13,632 bases of DNA from Pseudomonadota bacterium (GTDB lineage Bacteria > Pseudomonadota > Gammaproteobacteria > Halothiobacillales > Halothiobacillaceae). Below are positions 1-8,147 of this stretch, piece by piece. Under the pieces are notes generated by a model that saw nothing but the letters and a program-made list of their open reading frames with translations, was not told the origin of the DNA and did no database searches. Every line of letters begins with the position of its first letter. Positions within the stretch are counted from its first letter, which is position 1. The stretch lies in NCBI GenBank assembly GCA_021795795.1, contig JAJYPA010000188.1:1-13632 (forward strand). Direction: 5' to 3'. A program made the position numbers and the translations under genes.

Positions 1-3000
1 CTGCCAGCGCTGCAATGCCTGTTGCCAGCGTTTCGGCATCTCCGAAAGCACGGCGATGCGGGCCCGTACGTCTTCGGAGCGTTTGCTGTCATGGGTCGAA
101 CTGGTAAGCATGTCGTGGGGGCGGTATGCAGCGCGGTCGCGGCACCTTTTGTGGAAGGCGGCGACAGAAATACCGAAATGACGAGGGTCGCTGCCCACAT
201 CATTGAGACAAGTAAGGCGTTGGTAGCGATAGAGGGCGGTGTCCTCACGACCTTTGGCCATCACCGGGCCGGTGTATTGCTGGAATTTGCCCACAAAGGC
301 GATACGCTCCCGAGTGTAGACCGGAGGTTTCCCGGACAAGGTCAGTACCTCCTCCAGAAACTGGAAGACGCTGACATCTTCCGCCTGGCTGTTGCGACGA
401 GCCTGGATTATGGCGGTTTGGATGCGCTGCCGGTCCGCATCCAGAAGAATCCCATCGGCACTGTAGGTCCGGTAGACCGGAAAGCAGGAGATCACTTCCT
501 CGAGTGCCCAGCGCAGGCCGTTCAAGGTGTAGTCCCGGGTGCGCCGGTCGGTCTGGGCAATATGGCTGAGATGGTCAGCCAGTACATTGAGTTCGCTGGC
601 CATGGAGCTTTTTATAATCAGTTTTTTGCAGTCGTAGAGGAGCGTATCGAAGTCGCACGGATGACCGATGAAGGCGCTATACAGGCGCTCGAAGGCCGCC
701 CGCGCCCGGTCATTCACGAAAAGGCTGGTCACGTCGTTGGCAAAGTCGTAGCCGGTGCTGCCGTGTACCGGCCAGTCCGGGGGCATGGCTTCGCCATCTG
801 CGAGGATCTTTTCCACTACCAGGTAGAGGCTCCTGCCGCCCTTGTCGCGGCGGGCCTGCCGCCAGTCGCGCCAAGCCTGGATGCGGCGGAAATACATTTG
901 CGGATCGTAGAGTCCATCCGGGTGATCGATGCGCAGGGCATTTACACGCCCTTCGGACAGGAGTCTGAAAATGAGCCGGTGGGTATCGCCGAAAACGGCA
1001 GGGTCCTCCATCCGCAAGCCAGCCAGGTCGTTAATGTCAAAAAAGCGGCGGTAATTGATGTCATCCGCCGCCACGCGCCAGAAAGCGAGGCGGTAGGCTT
1101 GCGCCTCAATCAACTGATGCAGACTGTCAAAACTTTCTGCATCACCGGGATGGCCGTTGAAGAGCATTATGTTTTCCTGCAGGAAGGCCGTGACCTCCGG
1201 AGATCTGGCGCAGAGCTCCGCCAGCAGGCGCCGATATACCGTGCCATCTCTGACCCGGGCTGCCCGGCTTTCCGCCTCGGCACTGTACCGCTCTGGCAAA
1301 CGGCGCAAAGCATCGGAAAGAGTGGCCAGTTCCTGCGTGTCGGGGTGTTCTGTACCCAGCCCGGTGCGCAGGATATCGGCACGCAGGTCGAGGATCCGCG
1401 GGTATTCGCGGGGGTCTACAGGGAAACTGTTTTCCAGGTATTGAATGTATATTTCCCCCTGTTCCGGTGCGAAACACAGTTTCAGATCGCCTTCTTCCAA
1501 GACCTGACCGTAATGGTCGCCCAAGACCGGCAAAAGCACTTTGCCGCGCAGTTGTGGGCTCAACGGATACCAGTCGATGTCGAAATAGTCCGCGTAGGGC
1601 GACGCTGGTCCATGTTCCAACACATTCAGCCACCAGGCATTGTCACTGCCCAGCACACCCATGTGGTTAGGTACGATATCCAGCATGAGGCCCATGCCGT
1701 GCGCTGCCAGGGTGTCGGAAAAACGCAGGAAATCCTCTGGACTGCCAATTTCCTGATTCAGCGCATTATGATCGACAATGTCGTAACCGTGCGGGCTGCC
1801 TTTGCGGGCCTTGAGGATCGGCGAAGCATAGCAATGGCTGATCCCGAGACGGGTCAGATAAGGAACAATGGCTGCGGCATCATTGAAGGTGAAGTTCTGG
1901 TTAAACTGCAGACGATAAGTGGCGCGTGGGATGGGGATTGTCGCATCGGCGGCCTGTCCGCGTGGCAGCGCAGGACGCGCTTCGCGCAGGGTCGCGAACA
2001 GGCCGCTGACGTGCGGATCTTCGGCCCATTGTTCCAGAGTCAGGGGGAGTTTGCGCCGCCAGTTAGGGTACTGACCTGCCGTGCCGGGCAGGTTGATCTG
2101 GTCCGTCACGGCCAAAGCGTCATCCATTTGTACCAGTAGCACGGCACTGGTGGCACGAGCCAGCAAGCGATAAATCGCGCCAATCATGTCCTCCGTCAGT
2201 TTTGGGAGATCCGCCGACTGTACACGAATCCCTCTCGGCAGAAGCCCTTCCCGTTCCAGAGCAAGGAGGAGAAAACTGCGATCCCTGGCCCGTTCAACAA
2301 TGAGACTGTCACGGGTCGCGGCATCGGGAATCAGGTCCAATGCGTTGCGGGTATCCAGATCCAGGCCCTGCCAAAAGCCGGCCAAAGTGGGCAGATCGTG
2401 GGTAGTGAGCGCCGCCACAGACCATGCCGGGTAATCCTCCGGAGGTCGGTATCCGTTCTGCGGGTCTACTTCCAACAGGAACACGCGGCAGGAAAGGATG
2501 CCCCAGGACCTGAGGGCGTCCCGGATTTCTTCTGTTACCATGCCTAGGTCTTCGCCTACTACCAGGCAACGATGACGTTGACTCTCTAACGTGAGAATGC
2601 CGAGGAGTTCGTCCAGAGGATAACGCACATATCCGCCCCTTGCGGGGCTTTCATCGGCGGGTATCCAGTACAAACGCATCAGGCCCAGGATGTGATCCAG
2701 GCGGATGGCGCCGGCAACACGCATATTGGCGCGCAAAAGGGCGATAAAAGGTGCATAGGCTGCCTCGCGTAGGCGCAGAGGGTGCCAGGGTTGCAGTCCC
2801 CAATCCTGGCCTTTACGGTTGAAGGCATCGGGGGGAGCGCCTATATGGATGTTTGAGACATAGAGGTCCTGGTCATTCCAGGCATCAAAGCCACCCGGGT
2901 CGACACCCACCGCAATATCCTGGTAGAGACCGATACCCATGCCGAGTGCCTGGGAACGGCGGTCGACCGCGTCTAACTGTTCGGCGACAACCCATTGCAA

Positions 3001-4173
3001 ATACTGAAAAAATTCCACACGATCGGACTGGTGCGCGGCAAACTCCGTTACCGCAGGTGCTTCGGGACGACGATATTTTTCAGGCCAGACCGGCCAACCC
3101 CAGGGGGGAGGATCCTGGGTCTGGAGGTGTTCCCGGAGGGCTTCGAAAACCCCCAGACGGAAGAGTGCCTCACCGCCCTCTTTTTGAAATTGGCGGAAAG
3201 CGCGGGCGCGCTCGCCATTGCCCGGTAGTTCCGTTTCGCGAAAGGCGTGATAGAGGAGTTCCAGAATCTCCCGCTTGGCAGCGGCCACTCCCCCATAGTC
3301 CACCAGGTCAGTGCCGCGCAAGGCGCGCAGATCGGCCTGGAAATGCGCGTCATAGACCCTGTCGTGGGCCGCGTAACAATGGGCAAACTCTGGCACAGCC
3401 TCCACGTCCACATAGAGAATATTGAGGAATTTTCGACTAGAAGGGCTGTAGGGACTGGCATGGTGGGGATTGTCCGGGAAAAGCGCATGTAATGGGTTGA
3501 GCCCCACCAGCTCCGCGCCAGATTGGGCCGCAATGTCCAGCACCTGCAGGAGATCGCTGAAATCACCCATACCCCAGTTGCGACCCGAACGCAACGCGTA
3601 AAGTTGCAGCGCAGGGCCCCAGACTTTCCGGGATTCCTGGATCGCTTCGGGCGTATAGCAGGCTTCAGGGACCGTGATCCACGGCATTTCTGCGCGGAGA
3701 CCGTCTGGCCCCTGCAGAGTAAGGCGGTGATAGCCCAGGCCCGGGCCAAAGGGCAGATCCAAGCGCCAACGCCGGAAGACTTGCTCGCCGATGCGACCTT
3801 CTTCCAGCAGCTCTAGGCTGGCCGGCTGGAATGTGCCTTCCCGGGCGTTCTCCTTTTCAGGACAAAAACGCCAATGCCAGATATCCTGAGCGACATCCAC
3901 CGGCAAAGAGAGGGCTACCCAAGGGGGCTCGGTCGTGATCCGCTGCACCAGTAGCGGCGGCAGGAGAGATTGCCAGGATGCCGTCTCTTTCTGTCGCAAG
4001 GCTTCGCGGGCATCTTGCGCATTTTCTGTCGGTACGCCCAAAGCTTTTAACAAGGCCAGTAAGGTGCCTTGAGGGACAACGCGTTTCCTTCCGACGGCGT
4101 TGTGATAATGCTCCAGAACGCCATAGCTTTGGCACAGTTCACGGATCAGGTTTTTGTCGAGGGGCGCTTTCAT
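1..4173 (-). CDS. malQ-treY: MalQ-TreY fusion: 4-alpha-glucanotransferase joined to malto-oligosyltrehalose synthase (3' end outside window)
   Basis: One open frame of 1391 codons runs without a stop from ATG 4173 off the left edge. Residues 1 to about 720 are MalQ, which moves glucan segments between maltodextrins. Its GH77 residues are D493 (RLDHILG), E541 (VGEDLG) and D593 (TTHDLP); their spacings of 48 and 52 equal those I recall for E. coli MalQ. The C-terminal NLPGT and QYPNWRR motifs follow at about 694. After a linker of some 15 to 30 residues, TreY (GH13) begins near 749 with PRATYRLQF. It isomerises the reducing-end alpha-1,4 bond to a trehalose bond. Its residues are D1083 (LRIDHPDGL), E1121 (VVEKIL), HGSTGYDF at 1137 and D1362 (STHDSKRSED). 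Roughly 640 TreY residues are visible; the family is usually 200-300 longer. The start overlaps the treZ stop (ATGA), with GGGGAG 8 nt upstream. MalQ-TreY fusions are known as a bifunctional class. The fusion is certain within the visible frame; activity is inferred. Confidence 0.95.
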   Translation of the reverse strand, partial: MKAPLDKNLIRELCQSYGVLEHYHNAVGRKRVVPQGTLLALLKALGVPTENAQDAREALRQKETASWQSLLPPLLVQRITTEPPWVALSLPVDVAQDIWHWRFCPEKENAREGTFQPASLELLEEGRIGEQVFRRWRLDLPFGPGLGYHRLTLQGPDGLRAEMPWITVPEACYTPEAIQESRKVWGPALQLYALRSGRNWGMGDFSDLLQVLDIAAQSGAELVGLNPLHALFPDNPHHASPYSPSSRKFLNILYVDVEAVPEFAHCYAAHDRVYDAHFQADLRALRGTDLVDYGGVAAAKREILELLYHAFRETELPGNGERARAFRQFQKEGGEALFRLGVFEALREHLQTQDPPPWGWPVWPEKYRRPEAPAVTEFAAHQSDRVEFFQYLQWVVAEQLDAVDRRSQALGMGIGLYQDIAVGVDPGGFDAWNDQDLYVSNIHIGAPPDAFNRKGQDWGLQPWHPLRLREAAYAPFIALLRANMRVAGAIRLDHILGLMRLYWIPADESPARGGYVRYPLDELLGILTLESQRHRCLVVGEDLGMVTEEIRDALRSWGILSCRVFLLEVDPQNGYRPPEDYPAWSVAALTTHDLPTLAGFWQGLDLDTRNALDLIPDAATRDSLIVERARDRSFLLLALEREGLLPRGIRVQSADLPKLTEDMIGAIYRLLARATSAVLLVQMDDALAVTDQINLPGTAGQYPNWRRKLPLTLEQWAEDPHVSGLFATLREARPALPRGQAADATIPIPRATYRLQFNQNFTFNDAAAIVPYLTRLGISHCYASPILKARKGSPHGYDIVDHNALNQEIGSPEDFLRFSDTLAAHGMGLMLDIVPNHMGVLGSDNAWWLNVLEHGPASPYADYFDIDWYPLSPQLRGKVLLPVLGDHYGQVLEEGDLKLCFAPEQGEIYIQYLENSFPVDPREYPRILDLRADILRTGLGTEHPDTQELATLSDALRRLPERYSAEAESRAARVRDGTVYRRLLAELCARSPEVTAFLQENIMLFNGHPGDAESFDSLHQLIEAQAYRLAFWRVAADDINYRRFFDINDLAGLRMEDPAVFGDTHRLIFRLLSEGRVNALRIDHPDGLYDPQMYFRRIQAWRDWRQARRDKGGRSLYLVVEKILADGEAMPPDWPVHGSTGYDFANDVTSLFVNDRARAAFERLYSAFIGHPCDFDTLLYDCKKLIIKSSMASELNVLADHLSHIAQTDRRTRDYTLNGLRWALEEVISCFPVYRTYSADGILLDADRQRIQTAIIQARRNSQAEDVSVFQFLEEVLTLSGKPPVYTRERIAFVGKFQQYTGPVMAKGREDTALYRYQRLTCLNDVGSDPRHFGISVAAFHKRCRDRAAYRPHDMLTSSTHDSKRSEDVRARIAVLSEMPKRWQQALQRWQ

Positions 4174-6005
4174 GGGTGTTGCTCCCCAGCCTCTTCATCC
4201 AGCAGACAGAGCACTCCCCAACCAGGGAGGCGTTTTTGTTGCAACAGGGCGGTTGCCTCCTGTGGTTGCGCAAAGACCAACCGGCCTTTAGGAATCAGGT
4301 CCAAAAACAGGGGTTCAGGTGCCCATTGCCCGTAGAGAGAGAGTATGGCGCCGTCGGCCAAATGCCAGTGCACTGCCAGGCCGGTTATTCCCAGAAGATG
4401 CCAAGTGCCGCTGTCCCCCGGGACTCCGGCGAGACGGGGCACAATCTCGTCCCTCCGGATCTGTAAAAGCCGGCGGTAATACTGTAACCAATCCGCGTGC
4501 GGGACGAGATTACGCTGTGTCCAATCCAGTGTGCTGGCGATAAAGGTCGATTCAGCACCAGGGTCTGGGATTTGCGCTGCTGTCTTCCCGGTGGAAAAAT
4601 GCGCGAAAGCGGCAAATTCCCAGCGCCGTCCCTCCCGCACAGTTTGACTCAGTTCTTCACCGAAATCACAGAAGAACAGGAAAGGGCTGATGGCGCCGAA
4701 CTCTTCCCCCATGAAGAGGAGCGGCACCGCTGGAGAGAGAAGTAACACTGCGACGGCAGCACGCAGGGCTGCGGCGGGGCAAAGACTGGAGAGCCTCTCG
4801 CCCAGGGCGCGATTGCCAATCTGATCATGGTTTTGCAAAAAGTTGATAAAAGCGACGGGGGGCAGATAGGCGCTGGCTTCACCACGGGCACGATGGTCGC
4901 GATAGACAGAAGGTTGGCCCTGCCAGGCAAAACCCTCCGCCAGACAACGACCCAGATGATTGGTGGGCTGGTCGGCAAAATCCCTGTAATAGCCGTCCTT
5001 CTCCCCTGTCAGCAGCACATGCAGCGCATGGTGGAAATCGTCATTCCATTGGGCCCGATAGCCCCCTGATCCAAGATAGTGAGCAGCATTGTGATCATTT
5101 TCGAGCATCAGGTGGATCTGACGATCCTGCCCGGGTCCGGCGGCCACAGCGGCGGCGATTTCTTCCAGGATATCGGGATGGGAGTCGTCGCAGATGGCAT
5201 GTACGGCGTCGAAACGCAGTCCATCAAAATGGTATTCCTCCAGCCAATACAGGGCATTATGCCGGAAAAAGTCGCGTACCACGCGGCTGTTCGGTCCGTC
5301 AAAATTGATGGCGGGACCCCAGGGAGTATGATGCCTTGGGGTGAAAAAATCCTCGGCATAGCGATGCAGCGCATTGCCTTCGGGGCCGAAGTGGTTATAA
5401 ACCACGTCCAGGAAGACCATGAGCCCTTTGCCATGGGCGGCGTCCACCAGAGCCTTGAGATCTTCCGGCCCGCCATAAACGGCATCCGGGGCGAAAGGGA
5501 GCACGCCATCATAGCCCCAGTTCCGGCGGCCGGGAAAGTCTGCTAATGGCATAAGTTCCACCGCCGTAATGCCCAGATCTGCCAGATCATCCAGGAGTTC
5601 CATGGCGGCCCGGTAAGTCCCTTCGGGGGTGAAGGTCCCCACATGGAGTTCGTAGATCACGGTCTCATGCCACGGTCGACCCCGCCAACGGTCATCCTGC
5701 CAGGCGTAGGCGGCGGGGTCGATGACCAGCGACGGACCCTGGGCATCTTCGGGTTGATATCGGGAGGCGGGATCGGGGACGGCACTCCCGTCGGGCAGTA
5801 GGAACTGATAACAGACGCCGCTGCCCAGGCCCGGAGCGAAGTGGTGCCACCAGCCACCAGCCGCGCTCTCCATGGTGCGCCGTTTCTTGCCGCCCGCCCA
5901 GGACAGAACGATCTCCAACTGCTGCACGCGCGGCGCCCAAAGCCGAAAAAGGACCCCTTCCGCCTCCAACATTGCCCCAAAGGGCATGTCGTGGCGGCGG
6001 ATCAT
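4170..6005 (-). CDS. treZ: Malto-oligosyltrehalose trehalohydrolase
   Basis: A 611-residue cytoplasmic GH13 enzyme that hydrolyses the bond between maltodextrin and the terminal trehalosyl unit made by TreY, releasing free trehalose. The N-terminus (RRHDMPFGA, then FRLWAP) is the family's beta-sandwich domain. The barrel follows: GTFTPEGTY near 123, VVYNHFGPEGN near 201, HTPWGPAINFD near 226, nucleophile D266 (DGLRFDAVHAI), acid/base E302 (LMLENDHN), and the transition-state pair H393-D394 (QNHDQIGNRA). Length is normal. ATG 6005 is supported by GGAGG 9 nt upstream and overlaps the glgX stop as ATGA; the stop at 4170 overlaps the malQ-treY start in the same way. Translation of the three genes is therefore probably coupled. 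All key residues are present, so an active enzyme is expected. Confidence 0.96.
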   Translation of the reverse strand: MIRRHDMPFGAMLEAEGVLFRLWAPRVQQLEIVLSWAGGKKRRTMESAAGGWWHHFAPGLGSGVCYQFLLPDGSAVPDPASRYQPEDAQGPSLVIDPAAYAWQDDRWRGRPWHETVIYELHVGTFTPEGTYRAAMELLDDLADLGITAVELMPLADFPGRRNWGYDGVLPFAPDAVYGGPEDLKALVDAAHGKGLMVFLDVVYNHFGPEGNALHRYAEDFFTPRHHTPWGPAINFDGPNSRVVRDFFRHNALYWLEEYHFDGLRFDAVHAICDDSHPDILEEIAAAVAAGPGQDRQIHLMLENDHNAAHYLGSGGYRAQWNDDFHHALHVLLTGEKDGYYRDFADQPTNHLGRCLAEGFAWQGQPSVYRDHRARGEASAYLPPVAFINFLQNHDQIGNRALGERLSSLCPAAALRAAVAVLLLSPAVPLLFMGEEFGAISPFLFFCDFGEELSQTVREGRRWEFAAFAHFSTGKTAAQIPDPGAESTFIASTLDWTQRNLVPHADWLQYYRRLLQIRRDEIVPRLAGVPGDSGTWHLLGITGLAVHWHLADGAILSLYGQWAPEPLFLDLIPKGRLVFAQPQEATALLQQKRLPGWGVLCLLDEEAGEQHP

Positions 6006-8134
6006 TTTCTCATTCCTCCGTGATGCAGGAGGACGAGGGAACGCCCTTGCAGCGGATAGCTCTCTCCACTCTGCTGCACCCCTTTGGCCGCGCCGTCGTC
6101 CTGAGCGGTATCCAGCAGGAGTTCCCAGGATGATTTGTTATCAGGCAGCGACGGCAGAGTAAAGGGTATACCATCGTGAAAGGCATTCAGCAGGAGCAGA
6201 AAATCCTCGTCCTTTACCGGCCGACCCTGTGCATCCAGATCTGTGAGCTCCGTGCCCGCCAGGTATAAACCCAGGCAGTGTGCGTCACCTTCCTGCCAAT
6301 CTTCGGCGTCCATTTCTCGTCCGTCGGGATGAAGCCAGATGACATCCATAGTCTGGTCTGGCGCTACGGCCTGGCCGCGGAAAAAATGCCGGCGTCGCAA
6401 GCTGGGATGATCCCGGCGCAACTGGATTATTTGTGTGAGGAAATCCAGTTGCTTTTGCTGCACTGCGTTGACGTCCCAACTCAGCCAACTCAAGGGGTTA
6501 TCCTGGCAATAGACGTTGTTGTTGCCCTGTTGACTGTGGCTGAGTTCATCACCCGCCAGCAGCATGGGTACCCCTTGGGAGAACAGCAGACTGGCCAGAA
6601 GATTGCGCTGCTGCCGGGCGCGCAGGGCGTTAACCTCAGCGTTATCCGTCTCGCCTTCGGCGCCGCAATTCCAGAGAAGATTATTATCGCTGCCGTCCTG
6701 ATTGTCATTCTGATTAGCTTCGTTGTGTTTTTCGTTGTAGCTCACCAGATCATGCAGGGAGAAACCATCATGGACGGTAAGGAAATTGATGCTGGCGGTG
6801 GGGCCGCGCCCGGCCCTGGTATACAAATCAGCGGAGCCGCCCAGACACGCGGCAAGTCCTCCCAGTTGTCCGTCGTCGCCTTTCCAGAAGGCCCGCAAGG
6901 TATCGCGGTAACGGTCATTCCACTCCGCGCAGCCGGGCGGAAATGCACCCAGTTTGTAACCACCTTCCCCCAGATCCCAGGGCTCAGCAATGAGTTTGAC
7001 CCGGGCGAGCACGGGATCCTGGAGCAGGATTTCGAAGAGTGGTCCCATGCGGTCATCGGAGCGGAAGGGGCGCGTCAGAGAAACGGCGAGATCGAAGCGG
7101 AAGCCGTCCACGTGCATTTCTTCCACCCAATAGCGCAGGGAGTCCAGAATAAGCTGCATGACCCTTGGGTGATCGGCGTTGAAGGAATTGCCACAACCGG
7201 TAGTGTCGATGTAATAGCGGGGCTTATCCGCTACCAGGCGATAATAGGCGGCGTTGTCGATACCGCGGAAGCTGAGGGTGGGACCCAATTGGTTGCCTTC
7301 GGCTGTATGATTGTAGACCACGTCCAGAATCACCTCGATACCCGATTTATGGAGTGCCTTGACCATTTCCCTGAACTCGTCGATTTTACCGCTCGCCAGA
7401 TACAGGGGATGGGGTGCGAAAAAGCCCAGGGAATTGTAACCCCAGTAGTTGCGCAGCCTACGCTCCACCAGATCGCGGTCATCTACAAAAGTCTGTATCG
7501 GCAACAATTCGATGGCGGTCACTCCGAGCTTTTGTAGGTGCCCGAGTATGGGCGCTGAAGCAAGGCCAGCACAGGTCCCGCGGAGGTTTTTGGGAACCTT
7601 GGGGTGCTGCATACTGAGCCCACGCACATGGGCCTCATAGATAACCGTGTCCGACCAGGGGGTCTGCGGCGGCCGGTCATCGCCCCAATCGAATCGGTTA
7701 TCCACCACGGCTGCCTTGAGCATCTGTGGAGCATTATCCCGCTTATCTAACGACAGATCCGCTTTGGCGTTGCCAATGCGGTAGCCAAAATGCGCGTCAT
7801 TCCAGTCCAGTGTGCCCACAATCGCCTTGGCGTAGGGGTCCAGCAGAAGTTTGTGGGGATTGCAGCGTTGGCCCTGTTCGGGTGCATAGGGACCATATAC
7901 CCGGTAGCCATAGACAAGGCCGGGCTTGGCATCGGGCAGATAGCCGTGCCAGATTTCGTTACTTTTCTCGGGTAGGGGGAGTCGATGCGTCTCCCGCTCC
8001 CCCTGAGCATCGAACAGACAGAGTTCCACGCGCTCGGCCTGCCCGGAAAAAAGCGCAAAATTGATTCCACTGCCATCCCATTCTGCGCCTAATGGATAGG
8101 AATGACCCGGCCACAGTGCAGGTTTCCTTTTCAT
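6002..8134 (-). CDS. glgX: Glycogen debranching enzyme (isoamylase type), probably serving as the TreX of this trehalose operon
   Basis: A 710-residue GH13 debranching enzyme of the GlgX/TreX group, cutting alpha-1,6 branches of glycogen or limit dextrin to give linear maltodextrins. Visible in order: an N-terminal CBM48-like sandwich (YPLGAEWDGSGINFALFS near 13), VVYNHTAEGN near 272, nucleophile D348 (VDGFRFDLA), acid/base E384 (LIAEPWDLG), H455-D456 (TVHDGFSLHDL), and the GlgX signature region NEANQNDNQDG near 471. The C-terminal beta domain is complete, with LLLLNAFHD near 646. The ATG at 8134 has AAGGG 9 nt upstream and lies 13 bp after the treS stop; its own stop overlaps treZ. Placed between treS and treZ, it would supply linear substrate to TreY. 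GlgX and TreX cannot be told apart by motif alone; the operon context favours the TreX role. Confidence 0.95.
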   Translation of the reverse strand: MKRKPALWPGHSYPLGAEWDGSGINFALFSGQAERVELCLFDAQGERETHRLPLPEKSNEIWHGYLPDAKPGLVYGYRVYGPYAPEQGQRCNPHKLLLDPYAKAIVGTLDWNDAHFGYRIGNAKADLSLDKRDNAPQMLKAAVVDNRFDWGDDRPPQTPWSDTVIYEAHVRGLSMQHPKVPKNLRGTCAGLASAPILGHLQKLGVTAIELLPIQTFVDDRDLVERRLRNYWGYNSLGFFAPHPLYLASGKIDEFREMVKALHKSGIEVILDVVYNHTAEGNQLGPTLSFRGIDNAAYYRLVADKPRYYIDTTGCGNSFNADHPRVMQLILDSLRYWVEEMHVDGFRFDLAVSLTRPFRSDDRMGPLFEILLQDPVLARVKLIAEPWDLGEGGYKLGAFPPGCAEWNDRYRDTLRAFWKGDDGQLGGLAACLGGSADLYTRAGRGPTASINFLTVHDGFSLHDLVSYNEKHNEANQNDNQDGSDNNLLWNCGAEGETDNAEVNALRARQQRNLLASLLFSQGVPMLLAGDELSHSQQGNNNVYCQDNPLSWLSWDVNAVQQKQLDFLTQIIQLRRDHPSLRRRHFFRGQAVAPDQTMDVIWLHPDGREMDAEDWQEGDAHCLGLYLAGTELTDLDAQGRPVKDEDFLLLLNAFHDGIPFTLPSLPDNKSSWELLLDTAQDDGAAKGVQQSGESYPLQGRSLVLLHHGGMRK

Positions 8135-8147
8135 TCTTGCATGCCCT

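Noticed and set aside
1900..2100. Possible separate treY start downstream of malQ
   Set aside because: The frame passes from MalQ (QYPNWRRKLPL) to TreY (PRATYRLQF) with no stop, and there is no ATG with a ribosome binding site at the junction. A fusion is the simpler reading.
22..2139. A 705-codon open frame on the plus strand
   Set aside because: It lies directly opposite the TreY and late MalQ coding frame, in codon register with it. Its product has no recognisable motif, while the opposite strand carries all the catalytic signatures. It is a composition-driven shadow.
2853..3425. 190-codon plus-strand frame, and a 233-codon minus-strand frame at 3048-3749 in another register
   Set aside because: Both overlap the MalQ domain, whose frame is continuous and motif-bearing. 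Their products are Arg/Pro-rich nonsense typical of out-of-frame GC-rich DNA.
6278..7537. A 419-codon open frame on the plus strand
   Set aside because: It is fully antisense to glgX, which has all its family motifs; the plus-strand product has no family features and no ribosome binding site. Shadow frame.
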